Shown: positions 39,090-48,434 of the stretch, in pieces
How the letters are laid out: every line of letters begins with the position of its first letter
How positions within the stretch are numbered: the stretch's first letter is position 1
NCBI RefSeq assembly: GCF_001677335.1
Contig: NZ_LZYB01000008.1
Span: forward strand, 181,197-245,196
Length of the DNA stretch: 64,000 nucleotides
From: Erythrobacter dokdonensis DSW-74
GTDB taxonomy: Bacteria > Pseudomonadota > Alphaproteobacteria > Sphingomonadales > Sphingomonadaceae
Reading direction: 5' to 3'
The notes under the pieces: generated by a model
The model's database searches: none
Told to the model about the DNA's origin: nothing
What the model saw: the letters and a program-made list of their open reading frames with translations, nothing else
Position numbers and translations under genes: made by a program

Positions 39090-40051
39090 ACCAGCCCGGC
39101 GACAGCTACCACTTTGACGACGGCTCGGCCCCGACCTGCGCGGTCGAAGGAGCCGTTTCCGCGCCGGTTCCGCTCGAAGGGATTCGCGGCAAGCTCACCT
39201 GCAAGGCGCCGCTTGCGTCCTACACCTGGTTCAAGACCGGCGGACCGGCTGACTGGCTGTTCGAGCCTGCCGATCTGGAAGACCTCAAGATGTTCCTTGA
39301 ACGGCTCGGCGGGGAAGTTCCGGTGATGGCTCTGGGCCTCGGCTCGAACATGATCGTGCGTGACGGCGGAGTGCCGGGCGTGGTGGTGCGGCTCGGCAAG
39401 GCCTTTGCGGGCGTGCAGCACAGCGGCGACATGGAACTCACCTGCGGCGGCGGGGCAAGCGGCATTCTGGTTGCTTCGACGGCGCGCGATCTGGGTATTG
39501 CGGGCCTGGAATTCCTGCGCGGCATCCCCGGCACCGTCGGCGGCTTCGTACGCATGAACGGCGGAGCCTACGGGCGCGAGGTGGCCGACGTGCTGGTTGA
39601 TTGCGCGGTGATCCTGCCCGATGGGGCCTTCGTCACACTGACCGCTGCCGAACTCGATTACGGTTACCGCCACTCGGCCCTGCCCGACGGGGCGATCGTT
39701 GTCTCTGCGCGGTTCAAGGGACGTCCCGGCGATCCTGCCGAAATCGGTGCAGAGATGGAGCGGATCGCCGCCGCCCGCGAAGCCTCGCAGCCGCTGCGCA
39801 CCAAGACCGGCGGGTCGACCTTCAAGAACCCCGAAGGCCACAAGGCGTGGGAACTGGTCGACCGCGCAGGTTGCCGCGGCCTGACGCTGGGCGGGGCGCA
39901 GGTATCCGAAAAGCACACCAACTTCCTGATCAACACCGGCACCGCCACCAGCGCCGATATCGAAGGGCTGGGCGAACTGGTGCGCGACAAGGTCTATGCC
40001 GCGACCGGCGTCAGCCTTGAGTGGGAAATCCAGCGGGTGGGGCGGCCATGA
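39086..40051 (+). CDS. murB: UDP-N-acetylenolpyruvoylglucosamine reductase
   Basis: 321 residues from the GTG at 39086 overlapping the murC stop. It is a flavoenzyme with [45 protein letters not shown] and the catalytic Ser in [12 protein letters not shown]. The N-terminus is about 15 residues longer than usual. It makes UDP-MurNAc with NADPH. The stop overlaps the ddl start (ATGA). Confidence 0.96.
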   Translation: MNQPGDSYHFDDGSAPTCAVEGAVSAPVPLEGIRGKLTCKAPLASYTWFKTGGPADWLFEPADLEDLKMFLERLGGEVPVMALGLGSNMIVRDGGVPGVVVRLGKAFAGVQHSGDMELTCGGGASGILVASTARDLGIAGLEFLRGIPGTVGGFVRMNGGAYGREVADVLVDCAVILPDGAFVTLTAAELDYGYRHSALPDGAIVVSARFKGRPGDPAEIGAEMERIAAAREASQPLRTKTGGSTFKNPEGHKAWELVDRAGCRGLTLGGAQVSEKHTNFLINTGTATSADIEGLGELVRDKVYAATGVSLEWEIQRVGRP

Positions 40052-41040
40052 GCCTTGACCGGAAACTCCACGTCGCCGTCCTGATGGGCGGCTGGGCCAA
40101 TGAGCGTCCGGTCTCGCTCTCCAGCGGGAAGGGCGTGGCCGACGCCTTGGAGAGCAAGGGCCACCGTGTCACCCGGATCGACATGGGACGCGATGTGGCG
40201 CTGAGACTGGCGGAGGCCAAGCCGGACGTCGTCTTCAACGCGCTCCACGGCGTTCCCGGGGAGGACGGCAGCGTGCAGGGGATGCTCGACCTCATGGGCC
40301 TGTCCTACACCCATTCTGGCCTCGCCACCTCGGTGATCGCGATCGACAAGCAGCTGACCAAGCAGGCGCTGGTCCCGCACGGCATCCCCATGCCCGGCGG
40401 ACGGATCGTCACCCGCGAGGAGCTCTACAGGCGCGACCCGCTGCCGCGCCCCTATGTGCTGAAGCCTGTGAATGAGGGCTCTTCGGTCGGCGTCGCCATC
40501 GTCACCGCAGACAGCAATGTCGGCAACCCGATCTCACCCGAAGCCAAAGGCCCCTGGCAGGAATTCCCCGAGCTGCTCGCTGAACCCTTTATCAAGGGGC
40601 GCGAGCTGACAGCGGCGGTGCTCGACGGCCCCGATGGCCCACGCGCGCTTGGCGTCACTGAGCTGGTGGTCGCTAACGGCTTCTACGATTACGAGAACAA
40701 GTACACCGCCGGGCGTACCGAGCACATCTTTCCGGCCAAGCTGCCGCCACAGATCACCGCATTGTGCGAGGAATATGCGATCAAGGCGCACCAGGTCCTG
40801 GGTTGCCACGGCACCAGCCGCACCGACTTCCGCTGGGACGAGGAGCTGCACGAGGAGGGGCTGTTCGTACTCGAAACCAACACCCAGCCGGGGATGACAC
40901 CGCTAAGCCTTGTGCCCGAACAGGCGGCAGGTTGCGGCATTGCCTATGCCGATCTTGTCGAGATGCTGGTGGCCGAGGCCTTGCGCGTCCACGCGCTCAA
41001 GCAGAAGGGAGGGACGCATGGCGCAGCAGATCAGGCGTAA
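40048..41040 (+). CDS. ddl: D-alanine-D-alanine ligase
   Basis: 330 residues from the ATG at 40048. It has an ATP-grasp fold with VLMGGWANERPVSLSSG, NALHGVPGEDGSVQG, the loop VNEGSSVGVAIV, GCHGTSRTDFRWDE and the metal-binding ETNTQPGMTPLSL. It supplies the dipeptide used by MurF. It overlaps ftsQ by 23 bp. Confidence 0.96.
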   Translation: MSLDRKLHVAVLMGGWANERPVSLSSGKGVADALESKGHRVTRIDMGRDVALRLAEAKPDVVFNALHGVPGEDGSVQGMLDLMGLSYTHSGLATSVIAIDKQLTKQALVPHGIPMPGGRIVTREELYRRDPLPRPYVLKPVNEGSSVGVAIVTADSNVGNPISPEAKGPWQEFPELLAEPFIKGRELTAAVLDGPDGPRALGVTELVVANGFYDYENKYTAGRTEHIFPAKLPPQITALCEEYAIKAHQVLGCHGTSRTDFRWDEELHEEGLFVLETNTQPGMTPLSLVPEQAAGCGIAYADLVEMLVAEALRVHALKQKGGTHGAADQA

Positions 41041-41941
41041 CGGCTCCACCGGGGTTCGGCGTGCCGCCAAGGCACAGAGCCGCGCGGTCACCGCGCGCAA
41101 GGCAAAGGGCTCGGCCAGCGGTTTCATCGACTGGCTCATGGGCCTCCTGCCCTTCAGCGAGGAACAGTGGAGCCGCATCTGGCTGGCCATCATCATCGGC
41201 GGCGCGGTGGGGCTCGCCTTCATCATCGCCAGCCTTGCAGGCGTTCCGGCCATGGCCGAGGCGCAGGCCGCGCGGATTGCCGCCGACGCCGGATTCGAGG
41301 TCAAGGGCTTTCGGGTGACCGGCACCGAAAGAATGGACGAGGGCCGGGTCTATGCCCTGATCGCCGACCAGCTCGGCCAACCCATGCCGCAGGTCGATCC
41401 GGCCGAGATCCGCGCCCGGCTCGGCACCGAACTGCCGTGGGTCAAGGACGCGCGGGTTTCGATCCAGTTGCCGCACACGCTGGCGATCGACATTGTCGAA
41501 CGCAAGCCCCATGCGGTGCTCGAGAAACCCGACCGTTTGGTGCTGATCGATGTCGGCGGGGTGGAGCTGGAAACGGTTGCGCCCGCAAAGGCCAAGCAGA
41601 TGCTGCGGCTTGCGGGACCGGGTGCTGGCCAGCAGGCAGCGCGGCTGGATACGCTGCTCGCCGCAGCTCCGGCGCTGCGACCCCAGATCGAAGCGGCCGA
41701 GTGGGTCGGCAACCGTCGCTGGAACCTTACCTTCAAGACCGGACAATTGCTCGCCCTGCCCGAAGGCGACACCGAGGCGGCAACGGCGCTGGTCAAGTTC
41801 GCGCGGCTCGACGGTCAGAACCGCCTGATCGGCGGCAAGGTGCTGGCCTTCGACATGCGTTCGCCGCCGCGGCTTTACATGCGCCTGCCCGACGGCGAGC
41901 GCGAGGCACGCAAAATGGCAGCTGCGGGAGGGGCGCTCTGA
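41018..41941 (+). CDS. ftsQ: Division protein FtsQ
   Basis: 307 residues from the ATG at 41018, preceded by AGGGAGGGA. A basic cytoplasmic tail (1-50), one membrane segment (LAIIIGGAVGLAFIIASLAG) and a POTRA domain (FEVKGFRVTGTERMDEGRVY, near 90-160) give the FtsQ/DivIB layout. It is a bitopic divisome protein that recruits FtsLB. It is coupled to ftsA (TGATG). Confidence 0.93.
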   Translation: MAQQIRRNGSTGVRRAAKAQSRAVTARKAKGSASGFIDWLMGLLPFSEEQWSRIWLAIIIGGAVGLAFIIASLAGVPAMAEAQAARIAADAGFEVKGFRVTGTERMDEGRVYALIADQLGQPMPQVDPAEIRARLGTELPWVKDARVSIQLPHTLAIDIVERKPHAVLEKPDRLVLIDVGGVELETVAPAKAKQMLRLAGPGAGQQAARLDTLLAAAPALRPQIEAAEWVGNRRWNLTFKTGQLLALPEGDTEAATALVKFARLDGQNRLIGGKVLAFDMRSPPRLYMRLPDGEREARKMAAAGGAL

Positions 41942-43263
41942 TGGCCTCCCGCGCCGCCTCGCCGCGCCGCTTCGCCCGCACTTTCGGGGCGGTGAATATC
42001 GGCTCCTTCCGCATTTCGGCGATGATCATGGGCGAGACCGAGACCGGCGAGCTGGAGGTGCTCGGTTCGGGGCACCGCGCCAGTGCCGGGATCAAGCGCG
42101 GCTATGTCACCGATATGAACGCAGCCAGCTTCGCTATCCGCGATGCGGTCGAGCGGGCGGAAAAGAGCGCCAATACGAACGTGCGCTCGGTCTGGATCGC
42201 CTGTGCCGGGGCAGGGCTTGCCAGCAATGTCGTCGCGGTCGACATCGAGATCGGCGGACGGCGGATCGAGGACGAGGATGTCGAGACCCTGCTGATACAG
42301 GCGCAGGACATGATCCAGCCCGACGGGCGCACAGTGCTTCACGCCCAGCCTGCCCATTACACGCTCGACGGGGCGCATGGTGTCGCCAATCCGCGCGGGC
42401 TTCATGCCGAACGGCTCGGGGTCGATATCCATGTCATGCTGGCCGACGGGGCGCCGGTGCGCAATCTGACCGAGGCGGTGCAGAACGCGCATCTTTCGGT
42501 CGAGGGCGTGGTCGCCGCGCCGCTTGCTGCAGGCCATGCCTGTCTGACGCTCGAGGAGCGCGAACTGGGCGTGGCGCTGGTCGAGATCGGTGCCGATGTC
42601 ACCAATGTTGCGGTCTTCGCGGGCGGGATGCTGCTGGGCCTCAAGGCGGTGCCGATGGGATCGGCCGATATTACCGATGCCATTGCCAGCGGCTTCGGTA
42701 TCCGCCGCTCGCAGGCCGAGCGGCTTAAATGCGTCGCGGGCTCGGCCATCGCCAGTCCGGCCGATCACCGCGAACTGATCCCCGTCAACGGTCCCAACGA
42801 CGCGCCCGATGGCGTCGCCGCCGGGCCGCTCGCGCGCGGGGCCGACGACAAAAACCGGATCGTGCGCGCCGAACTTGTTTCGGTCGTGACCCAGCAGCTT
42901 GCCGCGCTTACCGGAGAGATCGGCAAGGCACTCAAGGAAATGGGCTTTTCCGCCGCGCGCGCAGGGCAGGTGGTGCTTACCGGAGGCGGGGCCGAACTCG
43001 CCGGAATGGCCGATTTCATGCAGAGCGCGCTGGGCCAGCCGGTCCGGCTCGGGCGCCCGCCGCAGTTGCCGGGAATGCCCGAGGCGCATCATGCACCAGG
43101 CTTTGCGACGCTCGCGGGGTTGTGCCTCTATGCTGCCGAGGACCCGATCGATATCCGCGCCGTCGGGGCCGGTCGCGCATCGACCTATCGCGGCGTAGCG
43201 CGCGCGGGCGGCCTGCTTGATCCTGTCATGCGGATGGTGCGGGCGCTTAAGGAGAATTTCTGA
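41941..43263 (+). CDS. ftsA: Division protein FtsA
   Basis: 440 residues, actin-like. FtsA features seen are KRGYVTDMNAASFAIRDAVE, VEIGADVTNVAVF with LKAVPMGSADITDAI, VVLTGGGAELAGM and a C-terminal amphipathic helix (PVMRMVRALKEN) that docks on the membrane. It tethers FtsZ to the membrane. The phosphate-1 motif reads AVNIGSFRIS: Asn19 replaces the usual Asp, which is unusual. The gene is coupled to ftsQ. Confidence 0.94.
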   Translation: MASRAASPRRFARTFGAVNIGSFRISAMIMGETETGELEVLGSGHRASAGIKRGYVTDMNAASFAIRDAVERAEKSANTNVRSVWIACAGAGLASNVVAVDIEIGGRRIEDEDVETLLIQAQDMIQPDGRTVLHAQPAHYTLDGAHGVANPRGLHAERLGVDIHVMLADGAPVRNLTEAVQNAHLSVEGVVAAPLAAGHACLTLEERELGVALVEIGADVTNVAVFAGGMLLGLKAVPMGSADITDAIASGFGIRRSQAERLKCVAGSAIASPADHRELIPVNGPNDAPDGVAAGPLARGADDKNRIVRAELVSVVTQQLAALTGEIGKALKEMGFSAARAGQVVLTGGGAELAGMADFMQSALGQPVRLGRPPQLPGMPEAHHAPGFATLAGLCLYAAEDPIDIRAVGAGRASTYRGVARAGGLLDPVMRMVRALKENF

Positions 43264-43276
43264 AGGGAACGAGGCC

Positions 43277-43326
43277 TGTGGATAAGGGCACGTCCCCTAT
43301 AAAATGTGACCCATGATTATGTCACA
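43277..43326 (+). promoter_or_regulatory. ftsZ promoter region with DnaA box and operator-like repeat
   Basis: In the 126-bp ftsA-ftsZ gap, TGTGGATAA at 43277-43285 is a perfect DnaA box (TTATCCACA on the minus strand). TATAAA at 43298-43303 could be a -10 element. TGTGAC (43305-43310) and GTCACA (43321-43326) form a perfect inverted repeat with a 10-nt spacer, downstream of the putative -10. The arrangement suggests a separate, cell-cycle-linked ftsZ promoter. Confidence 0.55.
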
Positions 43327-43389
43327 GAAGAACCAAGACCGCGGGGAGAGGTCATCAATCGTCCTGTCCCGCGCCTGGAGGACAAGCTG

Positions 43390-45087
43390 ATGAGCATCAA
43401 TATCGGACCTGCGGCCACGGATGATCTGCGCCCGCGCATTACTGTCATCGGTGTCGGCGGTGCAGGTGGCAATGCGATCGCCAACATGATCGAGGCCGAA
43501 ATCGAGGGCGTCGATTTCATTGTCACCAATACGGATGCACAGGCTCTGAGCAAGTCGCCGGCTGAAAAGCGCATCCAGCTTGGTCCCGACATTACCGGCG
43601 GGCTCGGAGCCGGCGCGCGGCCCGAAGTGGGCAAGGCCGCTGCCGAGGAAACCGTCGCCGAGATCGAGAAGGCGCTCGAAGGCGTAAACATGTGCTTCAT
43701 TGCCGCCGGGATGGGCGGGGGTACAGGGACCGGCGCCGCCCCGGTGATCGCCGAGGCCGCGCGTCGCATGGGCGTGCTCACCGTGGGCGTCGTCACCAAG
43801 CCGTTCCTGTTCGAAGGCACCCGCCGGATGCGGGCTGCCGAAGCGGGCATTGCGGAACTGCAGGACCACGTCGACACGCTGATTGTCATTCCCAACCAGA
43901 ACCTGTTCCTGGTCGCAAAGGCCGAAACCACCTTCAAGGAAGCCTTCCAGCTCGCCGACGAGGTGCTGCAGCAGGGCGTGCGCTCGATCACCGACCTGAT
44001 GGTGATGCCGGGCCTCATCAACCTCGACTTCGCCGACGTGCGTTCGGTGATGAGCGAGATGGGCAAGGCGATGATGGGCACCGGCGAGGGCGAGGGCGAG
44101 AACCGCGCGCTGCAGGCTGCCGAGCAGGCGATTGCCAACCCCTTGCTGGATGGCGTGTCGATGGCAGGCGCCAAGGGCGTGATCATCTCGATTATCGGCG
44201 GCGAGGATATGCGCCTGCTCGAAGTCGATGAAGCCGCCAATCACATCCGCGAGCTGGTCGACGAGGATGCCAACATCATCTGGGGCAGCGCCTTCAATCC
44301 CGATCTCAAGGGCAAGATCCGCGTCTCGGTCGTCGCCACCGGGATCGAGCAGGGGGCGGTGGGCAATATCGAGCGTCCGCAGCCGGTCGCGCTCGGTGCA
44401 TCGCGCGCGCCCAAGCGCCCGGTGCTGGAGTTGTCCGAGGATGAAGGCCTGGTCGAACTGCCGCCTGAAGAGCCTGAAGCGCCCGCTGCGGTCGCGCCGC
44501 TTGTATCGCCCGGCTTCACTCTTACCCCGCCCGATCCCGTCGCCGATGAGGAGCCCGAGGCGGAGTCGGATTACGATGTCTCGGCGCCCTTCGACCTTAC
44601 CGGCATGCAGGCTGGTGACGAGATGGGCGATGAATACGAGGACGATGTCGACGGAATCGTCGACCCGCTCGCCGGCTTGCGCGGTGTCGAGGAGGAGGAA
44701 GAAGAGCCGCTGCCGCTCGACGACGACGGCGATCCGGCCGATGAGACGCTCGACCTGACCGGCGAATATACCGACTACGAAGATGCGGCCGAACCCGAAG
44801 TCGACCCGGCGCAGGATGATCTGCTCGCCAGTGCGGACCGGCTTGCCGCCGATGACCAGCCGGTTACGGCCCGGCTCGGCGGACGCCGGCGCGGGCTGCT
44901 CGGCGGCGCCTCGGATGGTGACGAAGCCGGTGGCGGCGCAATCGGCGGCAGCACCCTGTTCGAGCGCATGGCCAATCTGTCGCGCAGCACTGCACGGGGG
45001 GACGAGGACGAGGATGACGATGATGATGCCGGGGATGGCCCCGCGCTGAGCATTCCCCGCTTTCTCGACCGCAACCGGAACCAGTAA
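43390..45087 (+). CDS. ftsZ: Tubulin-like division GTPase FtsZ
   Basis: 565 residues from the ATG at 43390, preceded by GGAGGA. The GTPase core (about 15-325) has GVGGAGGNA, the GTP loop GGGTGTG at 109-115 and the T7 catalytic loop [10 protein letters not shown]. An unusually long acidic linker follows (about 330-545, dense in Glu, Asp and Pro). The conserved C-terminal peptide [12 protein letters not shown] binds FtsA and other partners. It forms the Z-ring. E. coli FtsZ is 383 residues, so most of the extra length is linker. Confidence 0.98.
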   Translation: MSINIGPAATDDLRPRITVIGVGGAGGNAIANMIEAEIEGVDFIVTNTDAQALSKSPAEKRIQLGPDITGGLGAGARPEVGKAAAEETVAEIEKALEGVNMCFIAAGMGGGTGTGAAPVIAEAARRMGVLTVGVVTKPFLFEGTRRMRAAEAGIAELQDHVDTLIVIPNQNLFLVAKAETTFKEAFQLADEVLQQGVRSITDLMVMPGLINLDFADVRSVMSEMGKAMMGTGEGEGENRALQAAEQAIANPLLDGVSMAGAKGVIISIIGGEDMRLLEVDEAANHIRELVDEDANIIWGSAFNPDLKGKIRVSVVATGIEQGAVGNIERPQPVALGASRAPKRPVLELSEDEGLVELPPEEPEAPAAVAPLVSPGFTLTPPDPVADEEPEAESDYDVSAPFDLTGMQAGDEMGDEYEDDVDGIVDPLAGLRGVEEEEEEPLPLDDDGDPADETLDLTGEYTDYEDAAEPEVDPAQDDLLASADRLAADDQPVTARLGGRRRGLLGGASDGDEAGGGAIGGSTLFERMANLSRSTARGDEDEDDDDDAGDGPALSIPRFLDRNRNQ

Positions 45088-45204
45088 CTTCCGCGCCTGC
45101 TCCTGTGCGCAGCGGCGGTCCGGCGCGTCTCCGGTGCCGTTCGCCGCTGGCTTGGCCTGTCGCCGCTGGCAAAGCGGGCCAACCGCACTAAGTCTCGCCG
45201 CGTG

Positions 45205-46665
45205 ATGACCGGTTCTCTCCCATTCTTGCGGACGGCGCTGCTTGCGGCCGCAAGCGCTGCCGCCTCATTCCCGACGGTGGCTCAGGCCCAGGATGTAATC
45301 TCGCGCGAGGTGGTGCAGCCGCTTCCGAGCGAGGAAGTGCAGCGGCTCAACCGCGCTCTGGTGGCGCTGGCCAGGACACCGCGCGATCTCGATGCGCTGG
45401 TCGAGGCAGGCACAGCGGCGATGGGGGTCGACGATCTCGAGGCTGCGGTCGGTTTTTTCGGACGGGCAGCGGACATTGATCCGGCGCATCCACGCGTCGC
45501 TCTCGGGCTGGGAACGGTCTATCTGCGATCGGGCCGGCCGGAAGAGGCGATTCCCCAGTTCGACCGTGCGCTTGCCGCGGGCGTGCCGGCGCGCGAAGTG
45601 CTGGCCGATCAGGGATTGGCCCTCGATCTGATCGGCAACCAGACGTCGGCGCAGGCGGCCTATGGTCAGGCGATCACGCTTGATCCGGGCAATGACGAGG
45701 CGCGCCGGAGGCTGGCGATCAGCTTTGCCATTTCGGGCAATCGCGCGCGTTTCGAGGAGGCGCTGCGCTCGCTGCTTGACAAACGCGACATGGCGGCCTT
45801 CCGGGCGCGGGCCTTTGGCCTTGCGATCCTCGGCGATCAGGAACGCGCGGCATCTATCACCGAGCAGGTGATGCCGCGTGACCTGTCGAGCCGGATTGTG
45901 CCTTATCTTGCCTATATGCCCCGGCTGACAGCGGCGCAGAAGGCGGCGGCCGCCAATCTTGGCATCTTTCCGCGCGCGGCCGATATCGGACGCGAGGACC
46001 CGCGCCTTGCCCGCTTCGCAGCCGAAGCCAAGGCAGGCAGCCGGCTGGAACCGGCCGGAGCGCCGCTCGGCGGAAAGCAGGGCGCGCAGAGCCCGGCGGT
46101 TTCGCCCGCACTTGTATCTCCGCCTGCGCCGACGGCGAAGCCGTCATCGCCGCCAGCCCCCTTGCCGGTGATCGCGACGGTAGTGGCCGCTCCGCAATCA
46201 CCGCCGCCTGAGCCTGTGCGCCCCGCCGGACCGCCTCCGCCACCGGAGCCGCCGCAGCGCGTCGCCGATGCCTTTGCCGATTTCGTTGCCGACGAGCTGC
46301 CCGACGCCCGCGTTGGTGCCGGCGCGGTCGACCTGGCGCGAATCACAGTAAAGCGCGAACCCCCGCCCAAGCCCAAGGAGCCTCCCAAGCCGGTGCATCC
46401 CAGCCGGGTGTGGGTGCAGGTAGCAACCGGCAAGAAGGCCGACGCGCTCGGCTTCGACTGGCGCCGCATCTCCCGCAGCGGCGGCAATGTGCTGGCGCGG
46501 CTCAAGCCCCACACCACCCCCTGGGGCGAGGCGCATCGCCTGCTTGCCGGGCCGGTCGACAGGCGCGAGACGGCCGAGGCGATGGTGCGCGAGCTCAAGG
46601 GCAAGGGGGTCGACTCCTTTCTCTATGTCAGCCCGGAAGGTGAGGAAATTCGGCAAGTTAAGTGA
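45205..46665 (+). CDS. Exported TPR protein with C-terminal SPOR domain
   Basis: About 486 residues from the ATG at 45205; a GTG one codon earlier is possible. A signal peptide (ending VAQAQD) is followed by TPR-type repeats (about 45-180), a Pro/Ala-rich linker (about 270-370) and a SPOR domain (VWVQVATGKKADALGFDWR to the end). SPOR domains bind glycan strands stripped of stem peptides at septa, so this periplasmic protein probably localises to the division site. It lies 117 bp after ftsZ, where many alphaproteobacteria carry lpxC. Confidence 0.85.
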   Translation: MTGSLPFLRTALLAAASAAASFPTVAQAQDVISREVVQPLPSEEVQRLNRALVALARTPRDLDALVEAGTAAMGVDDLEAAVGFFGRAADIDPAHPRVALGLGTVYLRSGRPEEAIPQFDRALAAGVPAREVLADQGLALDLIGNQTSAQAAYGQAITLDPGNDEARRRLAISFAISGNRARFEEALRSLLDKRDMAAFRARAFGLAILGDQERAASITEQVMPRDLSSRIVPYLAYMPRLTAAQKAAAANLGIFPRAADIGREDPRLARFAAEAKAGSRLEPAGAPLGGKQGAQSPAVSPALVSPPAPTAKPSSPPAPLPVIATVVAAPQSPPPEPVRPAGPPPPPEPPQRVADAFADFVADELPDARVGAGAVDLARITVKREPPPKPKEPPKPVHPSRVWVQVATGKKADALGFDWRRISRSGGNVLARLKPHTTPWGEAHRLLAGPVDRRETAEAMVRELKGKGVDSFLYVSPEGEEIRQVK

Positions 46666-46845
46666 TTTCAACCGGATCTCCCCCACAATCTTTGCACAGG
46701 CTTTGAACAAGCAAGCACGGTTCTCCCCAACTGCCCAATTGCCGCGCATTGCCAAGCAGCCCCTCGCGCGTCCATTCGTGCCGGCAATGACTGGATCGCG
46801 CCCCCTACGCTTCGCCCTCCGGCCCTGCCACCGGGAGATTTCCCG

Positions 46846-47352
46846 ATGAGACCGCGGGCAATGGATTACTCCGCCGAAGACGATGCCGCCCCTGTCGAGA
46901 TGCTGGCGGCCCTGTTCGAGGCGCGCGGCTGGCCGTGCGAGATGGTTTCGGACGAGGAGATGAGCGGCGAGGTTCAGGGCAGCTGGGCCAATTACCAGCT
47001 GCGCGGGATCTGGCGGGCCGAGGATCGGGTGCTGCAGTTCCTGTGCCTGCCCGATATACGCGTCACCGAAGACAAGCGCACCGCAGCCCATGAATTGCTC
47101 TGTCTCGTCAACGAACAGATGTGGCTTGGCCATTTCGACATCTGGTCGAACGGTGACGTGCTGCTCTACCGCCACGGCGCCCTGCTTGGCGAGGACGGGC
47201 GGCTCAGCCTCGACATGGCCCAGGCGCTGGTCGAATGCGCGATCGACGAGTGCGACCGCTTCTACCCGGCGTTCCAGTTTGTGCTGTGGGGCGACAAATC
47301 CCCGCGCGCCGCGCTGGAGGCTGCCATGGTTGACGCGGCGGGCGAGGCCTGA
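46846..47352 (+). CDS. YbjN domain protein
   Basis: 168 residues, cytosolic, from an ATG preceded by GGGAGA. The YbjN pattern is clear: VEMLAALFEARGWPCEMV, AEDRVLQFLCLPDI, HELLCLVNEQMWLGHFD and ECDRFYPAFQFVLWG. The family has a secretion-chaperone-like fold and no settled function. The 180-bp gap before it holds no evident gene. It is the last gene before the terminator at 47404. Confidence 0.85.
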   Translation: MRPRAMDYSAEDDAAPVEMLAALFEARGWPCEMVSDEEMSGEVQGSWANYQLRGIWRAEDRVLQFLCLPDIRVTEDKRTAAHELLCLVNEQMWLGHFDIWSNGDVLLYRHGALLGEDGRLSLDMAQALVECAIDECDRFYPAFQFVLWGDKSPRAALEAAMVDAAGEA

Positions 47353-47403
47353 GAGGCTGAAGGCCAGATCTTCGCATCCCGTCTGCCCCCATTCCGCGTG
47401 CTG

Positions 47404-47433
47404 CGCGGCTTGGCCGGGCCGCGTTTTCCTTTT
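47404..47433 (+). terminator. Intrinsic terminator after the YbjN gene
   Basis: CGCGGC/GCCGCG with an 8-nt loop is followed by TTTTCCTTTT. It lies 52 bp after the YbjN stop and before proC, and probably ends the transcript running down from ftsZ. Confidence 0.7.
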
Positions 47434-47492
47434 CGCCGGTCGCCAGCACGGACGGGGCTTCGGCAGGCTCATCCCCAAAAGGGTGGATTGGC

Positions 47493-48296
47493 ATGATCAA
47501 CCAGCTTCTCATCATCGGCTGCGGCAACATGGGCGGGGCGATGCTCGCCGGGTGGCTTGCAGCAGGCATCGACTCTTTGCGTTTCGCCATTCTCGATCCG
47601 GCGCTGCCCGAAGCTCCTGAAGGGGTCGTGCTCTATCGCGAAGCGACCGAAGCCGCAGCGGCGAATGCGCATGATGCCGTGATGCTCGGCTTCAAGCCGC
47701 AACAGCTGCGCGACCTTGCGCCGGGATTGCAGGGTCTTGCCGGAGAAGATGTAACGGTGTGCTCGCTGCTTGCCGGCATCACCCGCGCGCAGCTTGCCTC
47801 CGCCTTTCCCCAAGCGAAGGGCCATGTGCGGGTGATGCCCAATCTCGCCGCGCGGGTGAACCGCTCGCCGGTGATCCTGTGCGAGAGCGGGCTGGAAGAT
47901 GCGGGTCGCGCGGACCTGTTTGCACTCTACGATGCGCTTGGCACCGCGATCTGGCTGGAGGAGGAAAGCCGCTTCGATCTCGTTACCGCGCTCGCGGGGT
48001 CGGGACCCGGCTTCGTCTATCGCTTCATCGACGCGCTGGCGGGGGCGGCGGTGGAGCTGGGGCTGGACCGTGATGTGGCCGAAGAGCTGGCGCTGGTCAC
48101 GGTTGACGGCGCCTCGGCGCTTGCTTCTGCTGCCGATATCGGTCCGGGCGAGCTCGCCGACCGTGTTGCCAGCCCCGGCGGCATGACACGCGAGGGTCTC
48201 AATGTGCTCGACGAGGACGCGGCGCTGCGCCGCCTGCTCACTGCAACCTTGCGGGCGACAGCCGAAAAGGGCGCGGAGCTGTCCAAGGGTGCTTAA
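47493..48296 (+). CDS. proC: Pyrroline-5-carboxylate reductase
   Basis: 267 residues. It has the Rossmann motif IIGCGNMGGAML (about 7-18), VRVMPNLAARV, and the ProC signature TALAGSGPGFVYRFIDAL with SPGGMTREGL near the end. It catalyses the last step of proline synthesis, NAD(P)H-dependent. proB is at 54 kb; proA is not in the window. Confidence 0.95.
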   Translation: MINQLLIIGCGNMGGAMLAGWLAAGIDSLRFAILDPALPEAPEGVVLYREATEAAAANAHDAVMLGFKPQQLRDLAPGLQGLAGEDVTVCSLLAGITRAQLASAFPQAKGHVRVMPNLAARVNRSPVILCESGLEDAGRADLFALYDALGTAIWLEEESRFDLVTALAGSGPGFVYRFIDALAGAAVELGLDRDVAEELALVTVDGASALASAADIGPGELADRVASPGGMTREGLNVLDEDAALRRLLTATLRATAEKGAELSKGA

Positions 48297-48298
48297 TA

Positions 48299-48412
48299 TT
48301 AACAGCTGTTAAGCTGAACGAATTGCGCGCTTTGCAATCCGGTTTCACTTGAAAAGATCGCGTGAAACCCCGATATTCGCCGGCATGAAGAAGCGTGGCC
48401 TTTCACGCTCCG
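48299..48412 (+). promoter_or_regulatory. Leader with three inverted repeats before the Bax-inhibitor gene
   Basis: TTAACAGCTGTTAA (48299-48312) is a perfect 14-bp palindrome. GGTTTCAC (48341-48348) pairs with GTGAAACC (48362-48369). GCGTG...CACGC forms a smaller hairpin near 48393-48408. These may be regulator sites or leader structures; no family is assigned. Confidence 0.4.
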
Positions 48413-48434
48413 TTCCGGAGATTAGGGTTTAGCA

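Noticed and set aside
43305..43326. CRP/FNR site before ftsZ
   Set aside because: TGTGA and TCACA are 12 bp apart instead of 6, so a classical CRP dimer would not fit.
48293..48312. CtrA site (TTAA-N7-TTAA) in the Bax-inhibitor leader
   Set aside because: The TTAA pairs are spaced by 6 or other lengths, not 7.
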